Below, in pieces: positions 1 to 10,321 of a stretch of 24,021 bases of DNA. The position numbers were made by a program, and so were the translations under genes. Source of the DNA: JBDTNK01 sp039933775 (GTDB lineage Bacteria; Chloroflexota; Limnocylindria; QHBO01); assembly GCA_039933775.1 (NCBI GenBank), contig JBDTNK010000031.1:1-24021 (forward strand). The letters are read 5' to 3'. The notes beneath the pieces were generated by a model, which was not told where the DNA came from, did no database searches, and was given only the letters and a program-made list of their open reading frames with translations. Position 1 is the stretch's first letter. The number at the start of each line of letters is the position of its first letter.

Positions 1-73
1 GGAACGGCAGACGCGCCAGCCTTAGGAGCTGGTGTCGCAAGACGTGCGAGTTCGAATCTCGCCTCGCCCACCA
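1..73 (+). tRNA. tRNA-Leu(UAG), 3' part; 5' end lies outside the window
   Basis: The visible part folds as the D-arm remainder, anticodon arm, long variable arm, T arm and 3' acceptor strand of a class II tRNA. The anticodon stem is CCAGC (16-20) with GCTGG (28-32). It closes the loop CTTAGGA, which places anticodon TAG at 23-25 and so reads leucine CUN codons. The variable arm has stem GTC/GAC around GCAA (34-43), as expected for tRNA-Leu. The T arm is GCGAG, TTCGAAT, CTCGC (46-62). The acceptor strand CTCGCCC (63-69), discriminator A70 and an encoded CCA (71-73) end the gene. The 5' acceptor strand and first half of the D arm precede the window. It lies 33 bases upstream of the trigger factor gene on the same strand. 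Confidence 0.95.
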
Positions 74-106
74 TCCGCCTGCATGCCCGTCTGAACAGGA
101 GCGCAA

Positions 107-1495
107 TTGGTCACCGTCACGTCACGCCCTGAGCCGGGCTCGAAGGTCGTCCTCGAGATCGAGGTGCCGGCCGACGAAGTCAATCGCCACTTCGCCACCG
201 CCTACAAGCACGTCGCGGAGCGCACCCGCGTGCCCGGGTTCCGACCGGGCAAGGCGCCCCGCGCCGTCGTCGACCGCTACGTGGGGCGCGCATCGATTGT
301 GGCCGAGGCGCTCGACCATCTCGTCAGCGCCAGCTACGAGTCGGCGCTGGACCAGGTTAATGTCATCCCGATCGACCAGCCGGACGTGGACATCGACCCC
401 GCAGCGTTGGCGGAGGGGAGCCCGGTGACGTTCACCGCCACGGTGCCGGTGCGTCCCGAGGTGACCCTTGGCTCATACACCGACTACTCGTTCGAGCTCG
501 AGGTGCCCGAGGTGACCGATGAGCAGGTCGAGGGCGTGATCGCCGAGCTGCGCGACCAGCAGGGCTCGCTGCGTCCGGTCGACGGCCGCGCGGCGCAGGA
601 CGGCGACATGGTCGCGGTCAAGTTCAGCGGCACCATCGACGGCGAGCCGTTCGAGGGTGGCAGCTCGGACCGCATGCCGCTCATCCTGGGCGAGAACCGC
701 ATGATCCCCGGCTGGGAGGAGCACATCGTCGGCATGCAGATGGGCGCGTCGACGGGCTTCGACATCACCTTCCCCGACGACTATCGCGTCGAGGAGCTGC
801 GCGGCAAGGCGGCGCACTTCGAGGTCGAGCTGCTCGATCTGCGCGAGCGCATCCTGCCCGAGGTCGACGACGAGTTCGCGAAGAGCGTGGCCGAGGTGCA
901 GACGGTCGACGAGCTGCGCGCGGAGATCCGCGACGCCCTCACGCAGCGCGCCGCAGCCGAGGCGCGTCACACCTACAGCGACCGCGTCATCGACTTCGCC
1001 ACGAGCAACGCGACGGTCGAGCTGCCCGAGGTGATGGTCGTCAACGAGGTCGAGATCATGCGCGACGAGCTGCGCACGCGGCTCGCCCAGCAGCGGATCG
1101 GGATGGAGCAGTACCTGGCGCTTGCCAAGCAGACGCCCGAGGAGCTGACGACCGATCTGCGCGAGCCTGCCACCCAGCGCGTGAAGACGCTGCTGGTGCT
1201 CTCGGCGATCGCGGAGAAGGAGGGAATCGACGCGAGCGACGAAGAGATCGAGGCCGAGATCGCCGACCAGCTGGCGCGCTATGGAGACGACAAGCAGCTG
1301 CGCGAGTACCTCACCAGCCGCCGAGGTCGCTCGTACCTGCGCATGACGCTGCGCAACCGTACACTGGTCAACAGCCTCGTCGACCGTTCGCTCGGGACCG
1401 ATGGCGCCCCGTCCGAGGAGGATGCGGCGACCCAGGCCGAGCCGGCGACCGCCGAATCCGAAGCCACCGAATCCACCGAAGCGAAGTCGGAGTGA
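107..1495 (+). CDS. tig: Trigger factor, ribosome-associated chaperone and peptidyl-prolyl isomerase
   Basis: Trigger factor binds the ribosome exit site and shields nascent chains. The 462-residue product has the three family parts in order. The N-terminal ribosome-binding domain carries the signature GFRPGKAP (residues 44-51). A central FKBP-type PPIase domain spans about 160-247 (GDMVAVKFSGTIDGEPFEGG, then GWEEHIVGM). A long helical C-terminal chaperone domain follows. The last 30 or so residues are an Ala/Glu/Thr-rich acidic tail beyond the usual end and are probably disordered. The start is TTG, chosen because AGGAG (97-101) sits five bases upstream and the N-terminus fits the family. 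The stop codon runs almost directly into clpP, so the two are very likely cotranscribed and translationally coupled. Confidence 0.96.
   Translation: MVTVTSRPEPGSKVVLEIEVPADEVNRHFATAYKHVAERTRVPGFRPGKAPRAVVDRYVGRASIVAEALDHLVSASYESALDQVNVIPIDQPDVDIDPAALAEGSPVTFTATVPVRPEVTLGSYTDYSFELEVPEVTDEQVEGVIAELRDQQGSLRPVDGRAAQDGDMVAVKFSGTIDGEPFEGGSSDRMPLILGENRMIPGWEEHIVGMQMGASTGFDITFPDDYRVEELRGKAAHFEVELLDLRERILPEVDDEFAKSVAEVQTVDELRAEIRDALTQRAAAEARHTYSDRVIDFATSNATVELPEVMVVNEVEIMRDELRTRLAQQRIGMEQYLALAKQTPEELTTDLREPATQRVKTLLVLSAIAEKEGIDASDEEIEAEIADQLARYGDDKQLREYLTSRRGRSYLRMTLRNRTLVNSLVDRSLGTDGAPSEEDAATQAEPATAESEATESTEAKSE
1489..1492 (+). promoter_or_regulatory. Ribosome binding site that decides the clpP start
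   Basis: GGAG inside the last codons of tig lies five bases before the ATG at 1498. The in-frame GTG at 1492 would overlap the tig stop by four bases, but it has no Shine-Dalgarno sequence at a useful distance. The ATG is therefore preferred. Confidence 0.6.
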
Positions 1496-1497
1496 AC

Positions 1498-2187
1498 ATG
1501 CTCGTCCCGATGGTCATCGAGAGCAGCGCCCGCGGGGAGCGCGCCTTCGATATCTACTCGCGCCTGCTCAAGGACCGCATCATCTTCCTGGGCGACGCGA
1601 TCGAGGACCACATCGCCAACCTGATCATTGCGCAGCTGCTTTTCCTGGAGTCCGAGGACCAGGAGAAGGACATCCAGCTCTACATCAACTCGCCGGGCGG
1701 CGTGGTGACGGCGGGACTGGCGATCTACGACACGATGCAGTACCTGAAGGCGCCGGTCAGCACGATCTGCATCGGTCAGGCAGCCTCGATGGGTGCCGTC
1801 CTGCTCGCCGCGGGCGCGAAAGGCAAGCGTTATGCGCTGCCGAACAGCCGGATCATGATCCACCAGGGCTCGGGCGGATTCCGCGGCAACACGCCCGACG
1901 TCGAGATCCAGATGCGCGAGATGATGCATCTCACCAGCCGCCTCATGGACATCCTCGCCGACCACACCGGCCAGACGACCGAGAAGGTTCGCAAGGACAG
2001 CGAGCGCGACTATTTCATGAGCGGCGAGGAGGCCAAGGCCTACGGTCTCATCGACGAGGTCTTCGTGGGCAACACGGAGTCGCTCATCAGCATGGCCCAG
2101 GCGAAGGGCGGCGAGATGCCGACCGCCGCCGAGGCGGCCGCTGCCGATGCCGCGGCACCCGAACCAGAGCCCAGCAAGAAGAAGTAG
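1498..2187 (+). CDS. clpP: ClpP, ATP-dependent Clp protease proteolytic subunit
   Basis: ClpP is the tetradecameric serine protease that degrades proteins unfolded by ClpX or ClpA/C. The 229-residue product begins with LVPMVIE and then GERAFDIYSRLL, as in other ClpPs. The catalytic triad is visible and, counted from the ATG at 1498, falls at Ser97 (GQAASMG), His122 (MIHQ) and Asp171 (ERDYFMS), the same numbers as in mature E. coli ClpP. The oligomerisation motif YINSPGG is present. The C-terminus carries an extra tail of about 28 residues rich in Ala, Glu and Pro that ends in a Lys run; it is not part of the protease fold. An alternative GTG start at 1492 adds two residues. The gene follows tig with no gap, and clpX lies 0.8 kb downstream beyond the reverse-strand ogt gene. 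Confidence 0.97.
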   Translation: MLVPMVIESSARGERAFDIYSRLLKDRIIFLGDAIEDHIANLIIAQLLFLESEDQEKDIQLYINSPGGVVTAGLAIYDTMQYLKAPVSTICIGQAASMGAVLLAAGAKGKRYALPNSRIMIHQGSGGFRGNTPDVEIQMREMMHLTSRLMDILADHTGQTTEKVRKDSERDYFMSGEEAKAYGLIDEVFVGNTESLISMAQAKGGEMPTAAEAAAADAAAPEPEPSKKK

Positions 2188-2253
2188 CCGCGAACTGGCG
2201 TTATCAACGGCCCGGACCGGCTGCCGCGCTCGCCGAATTGCCCCGGGGCGGGA

Positions 2254-2361
2254 CTAACGGCGAAGCTGACGCTTCAAACGCCCATCTGGTGGTCGGGATT
2301 TGCCCCACGCCGGTCGGCGCGGCCAAGCAGTGACCCAAATCGGCCTCATCTTCGCCGTTAG
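2254..2361. repeat. Long imperfect inverted repeat in the clpP-ogt intergenic region
   Basis: The 213-base gap between clpP and ogt (2188-2400) has no convincing ORF. It contains two 16-base arms, 2254-2269 and 2346-2361, that are reverse complements at 15 of 16 positions; the outer 12 (CTAACGGCGAAG with CTTCGCCGTTAG) are perfect. Shorter nested pairings lie inside: GATTTG (2297-2302) with CAAATC (2336-2341), and CGCC/GGCG around GGTC (2308-2319). A competing local hairpin GAAGC-TGAC-GCTTC uses 2262-2275. There is no T-run after the right arm, so this is not a standard intrinsic terminator. It could be a 3' structure of the tig-clpP mRNA, a small RNA, or the remains of a small repeat element. 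The pairing is seen directly; any role is inferred. Confidence 0.55.
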
Positions 2362-2400
2362 CACCGCTGGGAGGCAATCCGCTGGTCACGCACGCGATGG

Positions 2401-2904
2401 TCAGGCGCCGTCGCGTGACAGCAACATCGGCCCGCGCGAGAGGGCTGCGGTCTCGCGCTCGAGCAGCCACCGCTTTGACGAGAGGTCGGATCCCCAGCCG
2501 CCGATGCTGCCGTCGGCATGCACCACGCGATGGCACGGTACGACCGGCGAAACCTCGCAGCGGGCCAGCGCGCTGCCGACGGCGCGGGCCGCGCCGGGAT
2601 GCCCGACCATGAGCGCAACCTCCGCGTACGAGGCCGTCTCACCGTATGGGATCGAGCGGACCGCCGCGTACACCGCCCGATCGAACGGCGACGAGTCGCG
2701 CAGATCCAGCGTGATGCCCAGGCTCGCGAGCGAGCCGTCGAACCATCGCCGCAGGGCGCGCTCGGCGGCGCGGGAGCGGGTGAGGTCGAGATCCGTCGGC
2801 AGGTTGGCCGGTGCCGGCCCGCGATGGATCGCCACCAGCCCCGCCGCCGTGGCCAGCGGCCAGAGGCGGCCGATCGGAGTCTCGACGAAGGGGAGCGGCG
2901 GCAT
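2401..2904 (-). CDS. ogt: Methylated-DNA--[protein]-cysteine S-methyltransferase (Ogt/MGMT family)
   Basis: This family repairs O6-alkylguanine by moving the alkyl group irreversibly to an active-site cysteine. The 167-residue product starts MPPLPFVETPIGRLW, the usual N-terminus before the small alpha/beta domain. It has the helix-turn-helix region FDRAVYAAVRSIPYGETASYAEVA (73-96, quoted here only as a landmark) and the active-site motif VVPCHRVVHADGSIGGWG with Cys124. The position eight residues before the active Cys, normally the Asn hinge, is Cys116 here (sequence ARCEVSP), an unusual replacement. The start at 2904 is preferred because a -10-like hexamer ends ten bases upstream and the N-terminus fits the family. 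An in-frame ATG at 2943 would add 13 residues without a ribosome binding site. The gene is antisense to its neighbours, between clpP and clpX. Confidence 0.9.
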   Translation of the reverse strand: MPPLPFVETPIGRLWPLATAAGLVAIHRGPAPANLPTDLDLTRSRAAERALRRWFDGSLASLGITLDLRDSSPFDRAVYAAVRSIPYGETASYAEVALMVGHPGAARAVGSALARCEVSPVVPCHRVVHADGSIGGWGSDLSSKRWLLERETAALSRGPMLLSRDGA

Positions 2905-2914
2905 CGGTCCATCG

Positions 2915-2920
2915 AGGATA
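2915..2920 (-). promoter_or_regulatory. Putative -10 element for ogt
   Basis: On the reverse strand TATCCT is followed by ten bases and then the preferred ATG at 2904. Initiation about seven bases after the hexamer would fall near 2908 and leave a leader of about four bases. No -35 element is evident. Confidence 0.35.
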
Positions 2921-2955
2921 GGACGACTGGTGCGATGGGGCATGGTGGGAGCGCG

Positions 2956-2964
2956 TGCTATCCT
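2956..2964 (+). promoter_or_regulatory. Putative extended -10 promoter for clpX
   Basis: TGC followed by TATCCT (2959-2964) matches the extended -10 pattern seen before several other genes here. Initiation would be near 2971, giving a leader of about 36 bases with GAGGTG (2988-2993) ahead of the clpX ATG. There is no clear -35 hexamer. The promoter would let clpX be expressed independently of tig-clpP. Confidence 0.5.
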
Positions 2965-3006
2965 GCCGAGCGTGTCGATCCGACCGCGAGGTGACCGCTC
3001 CCGCCC

Positions 3007-4287
<1,281 letters not shown>

Positions 4288-4319
4288 CCGCCTGACTGAC
4301 CGGTCTCAACCGCCGGGGT

Positions 4320-5135
4320 TCAGCCGCGAAGGCCGATCCCGGCCGCGTCCAGTGCGGCGAGCGTCCGACGCCGAAACTCGCCGGCGACCGACCACTGGTC
4401 TGCCGCGCGCACCATCCCGAGCACCTTGAGCGTCACGGCGTGCTCGCCCATGGCATCAACACGCAGCACGGCGGGCGCCTCCAGGATGCGGTCGCCCCAC
4501 TCCGGATCGGCCGCCATCGCGGATCCCACCTCGTCCAGCAGCCGCGACGCCTCGTCGAGGTTCGCGTCGCGCGCCACGGCGACGTCCAGGTTGACGCGCG
4601 CCCATACGCGGGTCAGGTTCGAGGCCACCGCGATCTGGCCGTTCGGCACGTGATGCACCGTGCCGTCGAGGTCACGCAGTACGGTGCGCCGCAGGCCGAA
4701 CTCCTCGACCACGCCCTCGACGCCGCCGATGCGGACGATGTCGCCGCGGCTGAACTGGTTCTCGGCAAGGATGAAGATGCCCGCGACCACGTCACGCACG
4801 AAGGTCTGGGTGCCCAGGCTGATCGCGATCCCCGCTACGCCGACGCCAGCAATCGCCGGACCGATGTCGATTCCGACCTGCGACAGGCTCATCAGCCCCA
4901 CCACGAGCACGATGACGACCGCCGCCACGCGCACCACGAGCCGCGAGATGGTCTCGACCCGCTTCACGCGCTCCGCGCCGCTGATGTCCAGCGCCGGGTC
5001 GTCGGTGGGCTTCGCCGCCAGGAAGCGGCCGGCAAAGACGCGCACCGCGTGGCGTATGACGAGGAACGAGACCAGCCCGACCGCCACGATGAGCACGATG
5101 GCCAAGAGAGTGGCGACAGCCGACGAGAGGAGCAT
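4320..5135 (-). CDS. MscS-family mechanosensitive ion channel
   Basis: Small MscS channels open under membrane tension and release solutes during hypo-osmotic shock. The 271-residue product has three hydrophobic helices: about 7-29, 66-88 and a third at 92-125. The third has the Gly/Ala-rich pore helix typical of MscS (GPAIAGVGVAGIAISLG) followed by TQTFVRDVVAGIFI. The beta domain follows, with GDIVRIGGVEGVVEEFGLRRT and VPNGQIAV, both family hallmarks. The alpha/beta cytoplasmic domain runs to the C-terminus. Length and three-helix topology match the short YggB/YkuT-like class. The ATG at 5135 is supported by a -10 element exactly seven bases upstream on the same strand, which implies a leaderless mRNA. 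The gene is convergent with clpX, 32 bases away. Confidence 0.93.
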   Translation of the reverse strand: MLLSSAVATLLAIVLIVAVGLVSFLVIRHAVRVFAGRFLAAKPTDDPALDISGAERVKRVETISRLVVRVAAVVIVLVVGLMSLSQVGIDIGPAIAGVGVAGIAISLGTQTFVRDVVAGIFILAENQFSRGDIVRIGGVEGVVEEFGLRRTVLRDLDGTVHHVPNGQIAVASNLTRVWARVNLDVAVARDANLDEASRLLDEVGSAMAADPEWGDRILEAPAVLRVDAMGEHAVTLKVLGMVRAADQWSVAGEFRRRTLAALDAAGIGLRG

Positions 5136-5142
5136 GGCGCGG

Positions 5143-5151
5143 ATGGTAGCA
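5143..5151 (-). promoter_or_regulatory. Putative extended -10 promoter giving a leaderless mscS mRNA
   Basis: On the reverse strand the sequence is TGC then TACCAT, then seven bases (CCGCGCC), then the mscS ATG at 5135. A normal -10 to start-site distance places transcription initiation at the A of the ATG. No Shine-Dalgarno sequence precedes that ATG, which agrees with leaderless initiation. Confidence 0.5.
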
Positions 5152-5314
5152 ATGCAGGCCGGGGGTACGACCGGCGGAATCGGGATGGTACGTTGGTGCC
5201 CTCAGGATTGCGGCGCCCAGTACGTAGGATGGCCGCGTTCCCGAGGGGTGATATCGGGTGCACGAACGTGTGGCGTCGCTGCTTCGCTACACACAGGAAG
5301 GGTGATCAGTCGAG

Positions 5315-6574
5315 ATGACGTCCAGCTCCCGCCGTTCGGGATTCCGGCTTCCGTGGACGGCCGAAGAAGGTGACGACGCCGAGCAGGCGCTCAACGGCAA
5401 GCCAGTAGCGGCCGATGCGCCACGCGCCGGCGAGACGCCGCAATCCGCGACCGCGGTCGCTTCGGCCGTCATCGCCCCGCCCGCCACCGATCCGGCACCG
5501 ACGCCAGCAGCCTCCGCGCAGAAGAACGGCATGCCGACGAATGCAGAGGCCACGACCGCCATGAACGAAGACCATCAGACCGATGCCTCCGACAACCCAT
5601 TCCTGCGCAATCTCGTCGACGCCATGCGCCACGTGGCCGAGGAGGCTCGCTCGAAGAGCGTGGTCGAGCTGCGCGCGAGCATCGACGATCACATCCGCGA
5701 GCTGCGCAGCGCCAGCGAGGAGCGGGCCGGAGCCATGCGCAAGCTGGCAGAGGACGAGGTCGCGGCTGTCGGCAGTTGGGAGGAGACCGAGATCGAGCGT
5801 GTCCGCGCCGAGGCGAAGCGCCGGTCCGAGGAGCGCCGCACCCGCCTCGACACCGAGGTCGCCGACGACGCGAGCCAGACCGAGCGCGAAATCGAGCAGA
5901 CCAGGGAGCGCGCCACCGCCTACGAGGGCGAGCTCGACAGTTTCCTCGCCAAGCTGGCGGAGATCCGTGACCCCGCGGCCTTCGTGACGGCTGCCCAGCG
6001 CATGCCCGCGCCGCCGTTGCCGCCGACCTCGGGAAGCGCCGACGACACCACGGTGAGCGCTCGGCTTGCCGCACTCGGCGTCGAGCGGCCGTCGGTCGAG
6101 GCGCCCGCAGCGGCGCCCGAGACGGCGCCGGCAACCGATGCGCCAGCCGCCGAAGAGGCCAGCGCCGCCGTTGAAGCGGTCGCCGAACAGCCCGCTGCCG
6201 AACCGGCCGCGCCCGAAGTCGCTGCAACCAGCGCCGCCGCGCCGGAGCCCGTCCCGGCGCCGGCCGATGTCGTCGCCTCAGCTCCGGTCGCCACGGCGCC
6301 CGCGGCCGAGCCTGCCGCCGAGACGGCCACGTCGGTCGTGGTCAAGGGGCTCGGATCGTTCGGCGCGATCACGAGCTTCAAGCAGACCCTCGAGCGCGCG
6401 CCCGGCATCCGCAGCGTCGCGCTCAGCCTGGGTCCGACCGGGGAGTTCGTGTATCGCGCGACCCACGCCGCCGGGGCGGATCTCGCGGCCTTGCTGGGAG
6501 CCATCGAGGACGGCTCGACGGTCGAGCGCCAGGCAGATGGCAGCCTCCGCGTCACGGTGGGCCGCCCGCGCTAG
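5315..6574 (+). CDS. Uncharacterised coiled-coil protein with a C-terminal ferredoxin-like-looking domain
   Basis: I do not recognise a named family. The 419-residue product has four parts. Residues 1-90 are low-complexity, Ala/Pro/Thr-rich. Residues 92-222 are highly charged helical sequence, rich in Glu, Arg and Ala, and look like a coiled coil. Residues 225-338 form a long Ala/Pro/Glu linker. The last 81 residues look folded: VVVKGLGSFGAITSFKQTLE, then PGIRSVALSLGPTGEFVYR, then a final helix and strand. That strand-helix-strand pattern resembles a small ferredoxin-like (HMA-like) fold without a metal-binding CxxC. No signal peptide or membrane helix is visible. GGAAGGGTG (5296-5304) lies ten bases before the ATG, and TAGGAT (5225-5230) is a possible -10. 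A scaffold or regulatory role is possible, as in DivIVA-like or FHA-associated proteins, but unproven. Confidence 0.8.
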   Translation: MTSSSRRSGFRLPWTAEEGDDAEQALNGKPVAADAPRAGETPQSATAVASAVIAPPATDPAPTPAASAQKNGMPTNAEATTAMNEDHQTDASDNPFLRNLVDAMRHVAEEARSKSVVELRASIDDHIRELRSASEERAGAMRKLAEDEVAAVGSWEETEIERVRAEAKRRSEERRTRLDTEVADDASQTEREIEQTRERATAYEGELDSFLAKLAEIRDPAAFVTAAQRMPAPPLPPTSGSADDTTVSARLAALGVERPSVEAPAAAPETAPATDAPAAEEASAAVEAVAEQPAAEPAAPEVAATSAAAPEPVPAPADVVASAPVATAPAAEPAAETATSVVVKGLGSFGAITSFKQTLERAPGIRSVALSLGPTGEFVYRATHAAGADLAALLGAIEDGSTVERQADGSLRVTVGRPR

Positions 6575-6589
6575 ATGCCTCGCGGGCCG

Positions 6590-6598
6590 TGCTAGACT
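6590..6598 (+). promoter_or_regulatory. Putative extended -10 promoter for the valS leader
   Basis: TGC followed by TAGACT (6593-6598) begins 15 bases after the previous stop codon. Initiation would be near 6605, so the transcript would have a leader of about 110 bases to the valS ATG. The motif matches those before clpX, the gene at 9449 and fhaA. It lies inside a region that could also fold as RNA if transcription came from further upstream. Confidence 0.5.
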
Positions 6599-6604
6599 CG
6601 GCCA

Positions 6605-6691
6605 GCGGCGATGACCGCGAGGAGCTGCTCGCGAAAACGAAGGTGGTCCCACGACGAGCCCGTTCGTCCTTCGACGAGCGGGCTTTGTGTT
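6605..6691 (+). promoter_or_regulatory. T-box riboswitch (tRNA-Val-sensing leader) of valS, with very short upstream part
   Basis: The antiterminator is explicit. Helix A1 pairs CGAAGG (6638-6643) with CCTTCG (6668-6673). The seven-base bulge TGGTCCC (6644-6650) starts with TGGT, which can pair with the ACCA end of tRNA-Val. Helix A2 pairs ACGA (6651-6654) with TCGT (6664-6667). The 3' half of this structure is also the 5' half of the intrinsic terminator at 6657-6691, so the two are mutually exclusive, as in transcriptional T-boxes. The bulge reads TGGTCCC where the family has TGGNACC. Upstream there is a Stem III-like hairpin, CGCGAG-GAGCTG-CTCGCG (6616-6633), but only about ten bases before it if transcription starts near 6605. 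No GTN valine triplet occurs in 6605-6643, so the specifier is not identified. The bulge, competing hairpin and valS context make the T-box call strong; the missing Stem I is odd. Confidence 0.85.
6657..6691 (+). terminator. Intrinsic terminator of the valS T-box
   Basis: GCCCGTTCGTC (6658-6668) and GACGAGCGGGC (6673-6683) form an 11-pair stem with one G-T wobble and the loop CTTC. An A-T pair (6657/6684) can extend it. The stem runs into TTTGTGTT (6684-6691). Its left arm overlaps the antiterminator, so uncharged tRNA would block its formation. Confidence 0.88.
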
Positions 6692-6714
6692 GCACGATGG
6701 AGCGAGGCAGATCC

Positions 6715-9363
<2,649 letters not shown>

Positions 9364-9377
9364 CCGCGCCGGCGCCC

Positions 9378-9386
9378 TGCTAGAAT
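9378..9386 (+). promoter_or_regulatory. Putative extended -10 promoter for the zinc-ribbon gene at 9449
   Basis: TGC followed by TAGAAT (9381-9386; five of six match TATAAT) lies 15 bases after the valS stop. Initiation near 9393 would give a leader of about 56 bases. It is the best match to the -10 consensus among the motifs of this type in the window. Confidence 0.55.
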
Positions 9387-9396
9387 CGGGCGCGCT

Positions 9397-9414
9397 GCGC
9401 CGCTTCAGCGGCGC
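9397..9414 (+). other. GC-rich hairpin at the start of the leader of the gene at 9449
   Basis: GCGCCGC (9397-9403) and GCGGCGC (9408-9414) pair perfectly around the loop TTCA. No T-run follows, so it is not a standard terminator for valS. If transcription starts near 9393 it would form a 5' stem on the next mRNA, where it could stabilise the message. Termination aided by another factor is also possible. Confidence 0.45.
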
Positions 9415-9448
9415 CATCGGTCTGTCAAGAGGGGTCCGGCCAAGCTCG

Positions 9449-10177
9449 ATGTCGTTCCTACGTCGTAAGAAGCCGCCCGACGCGGCGCCACCGCCGGTCG
9501 AGGCGGTGTACGAGGACATCAGCGCGCAGAGCTACGCGCTGAAGCTCAACTTCATCGCCAAGAGCAGCGATGGTCTGCGCCTGCCCCCGGATCCACGGAC
9601 CGCCACGTCGCTGCCGGGGATCGTGGAGCCGCTCAGCCAGACGCCGGTCGAGGTCGTCGAGCCACTGCCGCTCGAGTACAGCGACGCAGCTCCCGCGATC
9701 GAGCGCTTCACCGAAGTCCAGCAGTGGGTCCTGGCGCGGCGCGGGATCGGTCCCATCGGGCGGCACGGGCTGTACGTGCTCGAGATCACCGACGCCCTGG
9801 ACATGACCGTCGACACGTTCATCTGCGGCCTGCTCCACGGCGAGATCGACACCAGCGGCTACCCAGACTACAACGCGATCGTCGGCGGCCTGGCGAGCCA
9901 CTGGGACGAGCTGTCGGGTGAGCTCATCGTGCGCGCCGTCGTCGGCTGGGGCGGACGCGGCTTGCGCGGCGACACCGAGCGCATCGGCCAGAAGCTGTTG
10001 AGCAGCCTGTACCAGCAGGTGGTGGCCTCGGGATTCTCGCTCGGCGCGGCTGAGCAGGCGCGCCTGCCCGCACCCGGCTCGCGCAGCGGACTGACCTGTC
10101 CGCACTGCGGCTTCGAGTCGTCGAGCGCCGGCGCCTTCTACTGCCCCAAGTGCGGCATGCGGATGGTCCGTTCCTGA
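9449..10177 (+). CDS. Uncharacterised protein with a C-terminal zinc ribbon
   Basis: The 242-residue product is not a family I can name. It starts with a basic stretch, MSFLRRKKPP, then a Pro-rich region to about residue 85. A helical region follows (AIERFTEVQQWVLARRGIGPIGRHGLYVLEITDALDM is within about 83-120). The middle has VGWGGRGLRGDTERIGQKLLSSLYQQV. The last 30 residues are a zinc ribbon with Cys217, Cys220, Cys232 and Cys235 (CPHC and CPKC). There are no membrane helices. The start is the only ATG near the end of valS that gives a sensible N-terminus. AAGAGGGG (9427-9434) is a purine-rich but distant ribosome binding site. The promoter at 9378 and the hairpin at 9397 suggest its own transcript. 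A cytosolic adaptor role, perhaps with the ATPase encoded next, is only a guess. Confidence 0.8.
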   Translation: MSFLRRKKPPDAAPPPVEAVYEDISAQSYALKLNFIAKSSDGLRLPPDPRTATSLPGIVEPLSQTPVEVVEPLPLEYSDAAPAIERFTEVQQWVLARRGIGPIGRHGLYVLEITDALDMTVDTFICGLLHGEIDTSGYPDYNAIVGGLASHWDELSGELIVRAVVGWGGRGLRGDTERIGQKLLSSLYQQVVASGFSLGAAEQARLPAPGSRSGLTCPHCGFESSSAGAFYCPKCGMRMVRS

Positions 10178-10321
10178 CGAGCTCCTGATACGCGGCTTGG
10201 CGCATTTCCATGACCGCGCCGGTACCTTTGGCGCTCCCCGATAGTCCCTCGGGCCATTGTTGACGGCGCGCGCCGGGCGGATGCTCCGGGCATCACCTTC
10301 GTCTCGCCGCCAGGAGAGTCC

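Noticed and set aside
4288..4319. Terminator between the convergent clpX and mscS genes
   Set aside because: The only pairing seen is CGGT/ACCG, four pairs with no T-run.
6589..6714. GTG at 6589 or ATG at 6697 as the valS start
   Set aside because: The first would translate through the T-box and terminator. The second lacks a ribosome binding site and is 18 bases before the better ATG at 6715.
10237..10260. Hairpin CCCGA/TCGGG after the zinc-ribbon gene as a terminator
   Set aside because: The stem is only five pairs with a seven-base loop and the following sequence (CCATTGTTGA) has no real T-run.
10260..10290. TTGACG as the -35 of a sigma-70 promoter for the CpaE-like ATPase
   Set aside because: No acceptable -10 lies 16-18 bases downstream, where the sequence is GC-rich.
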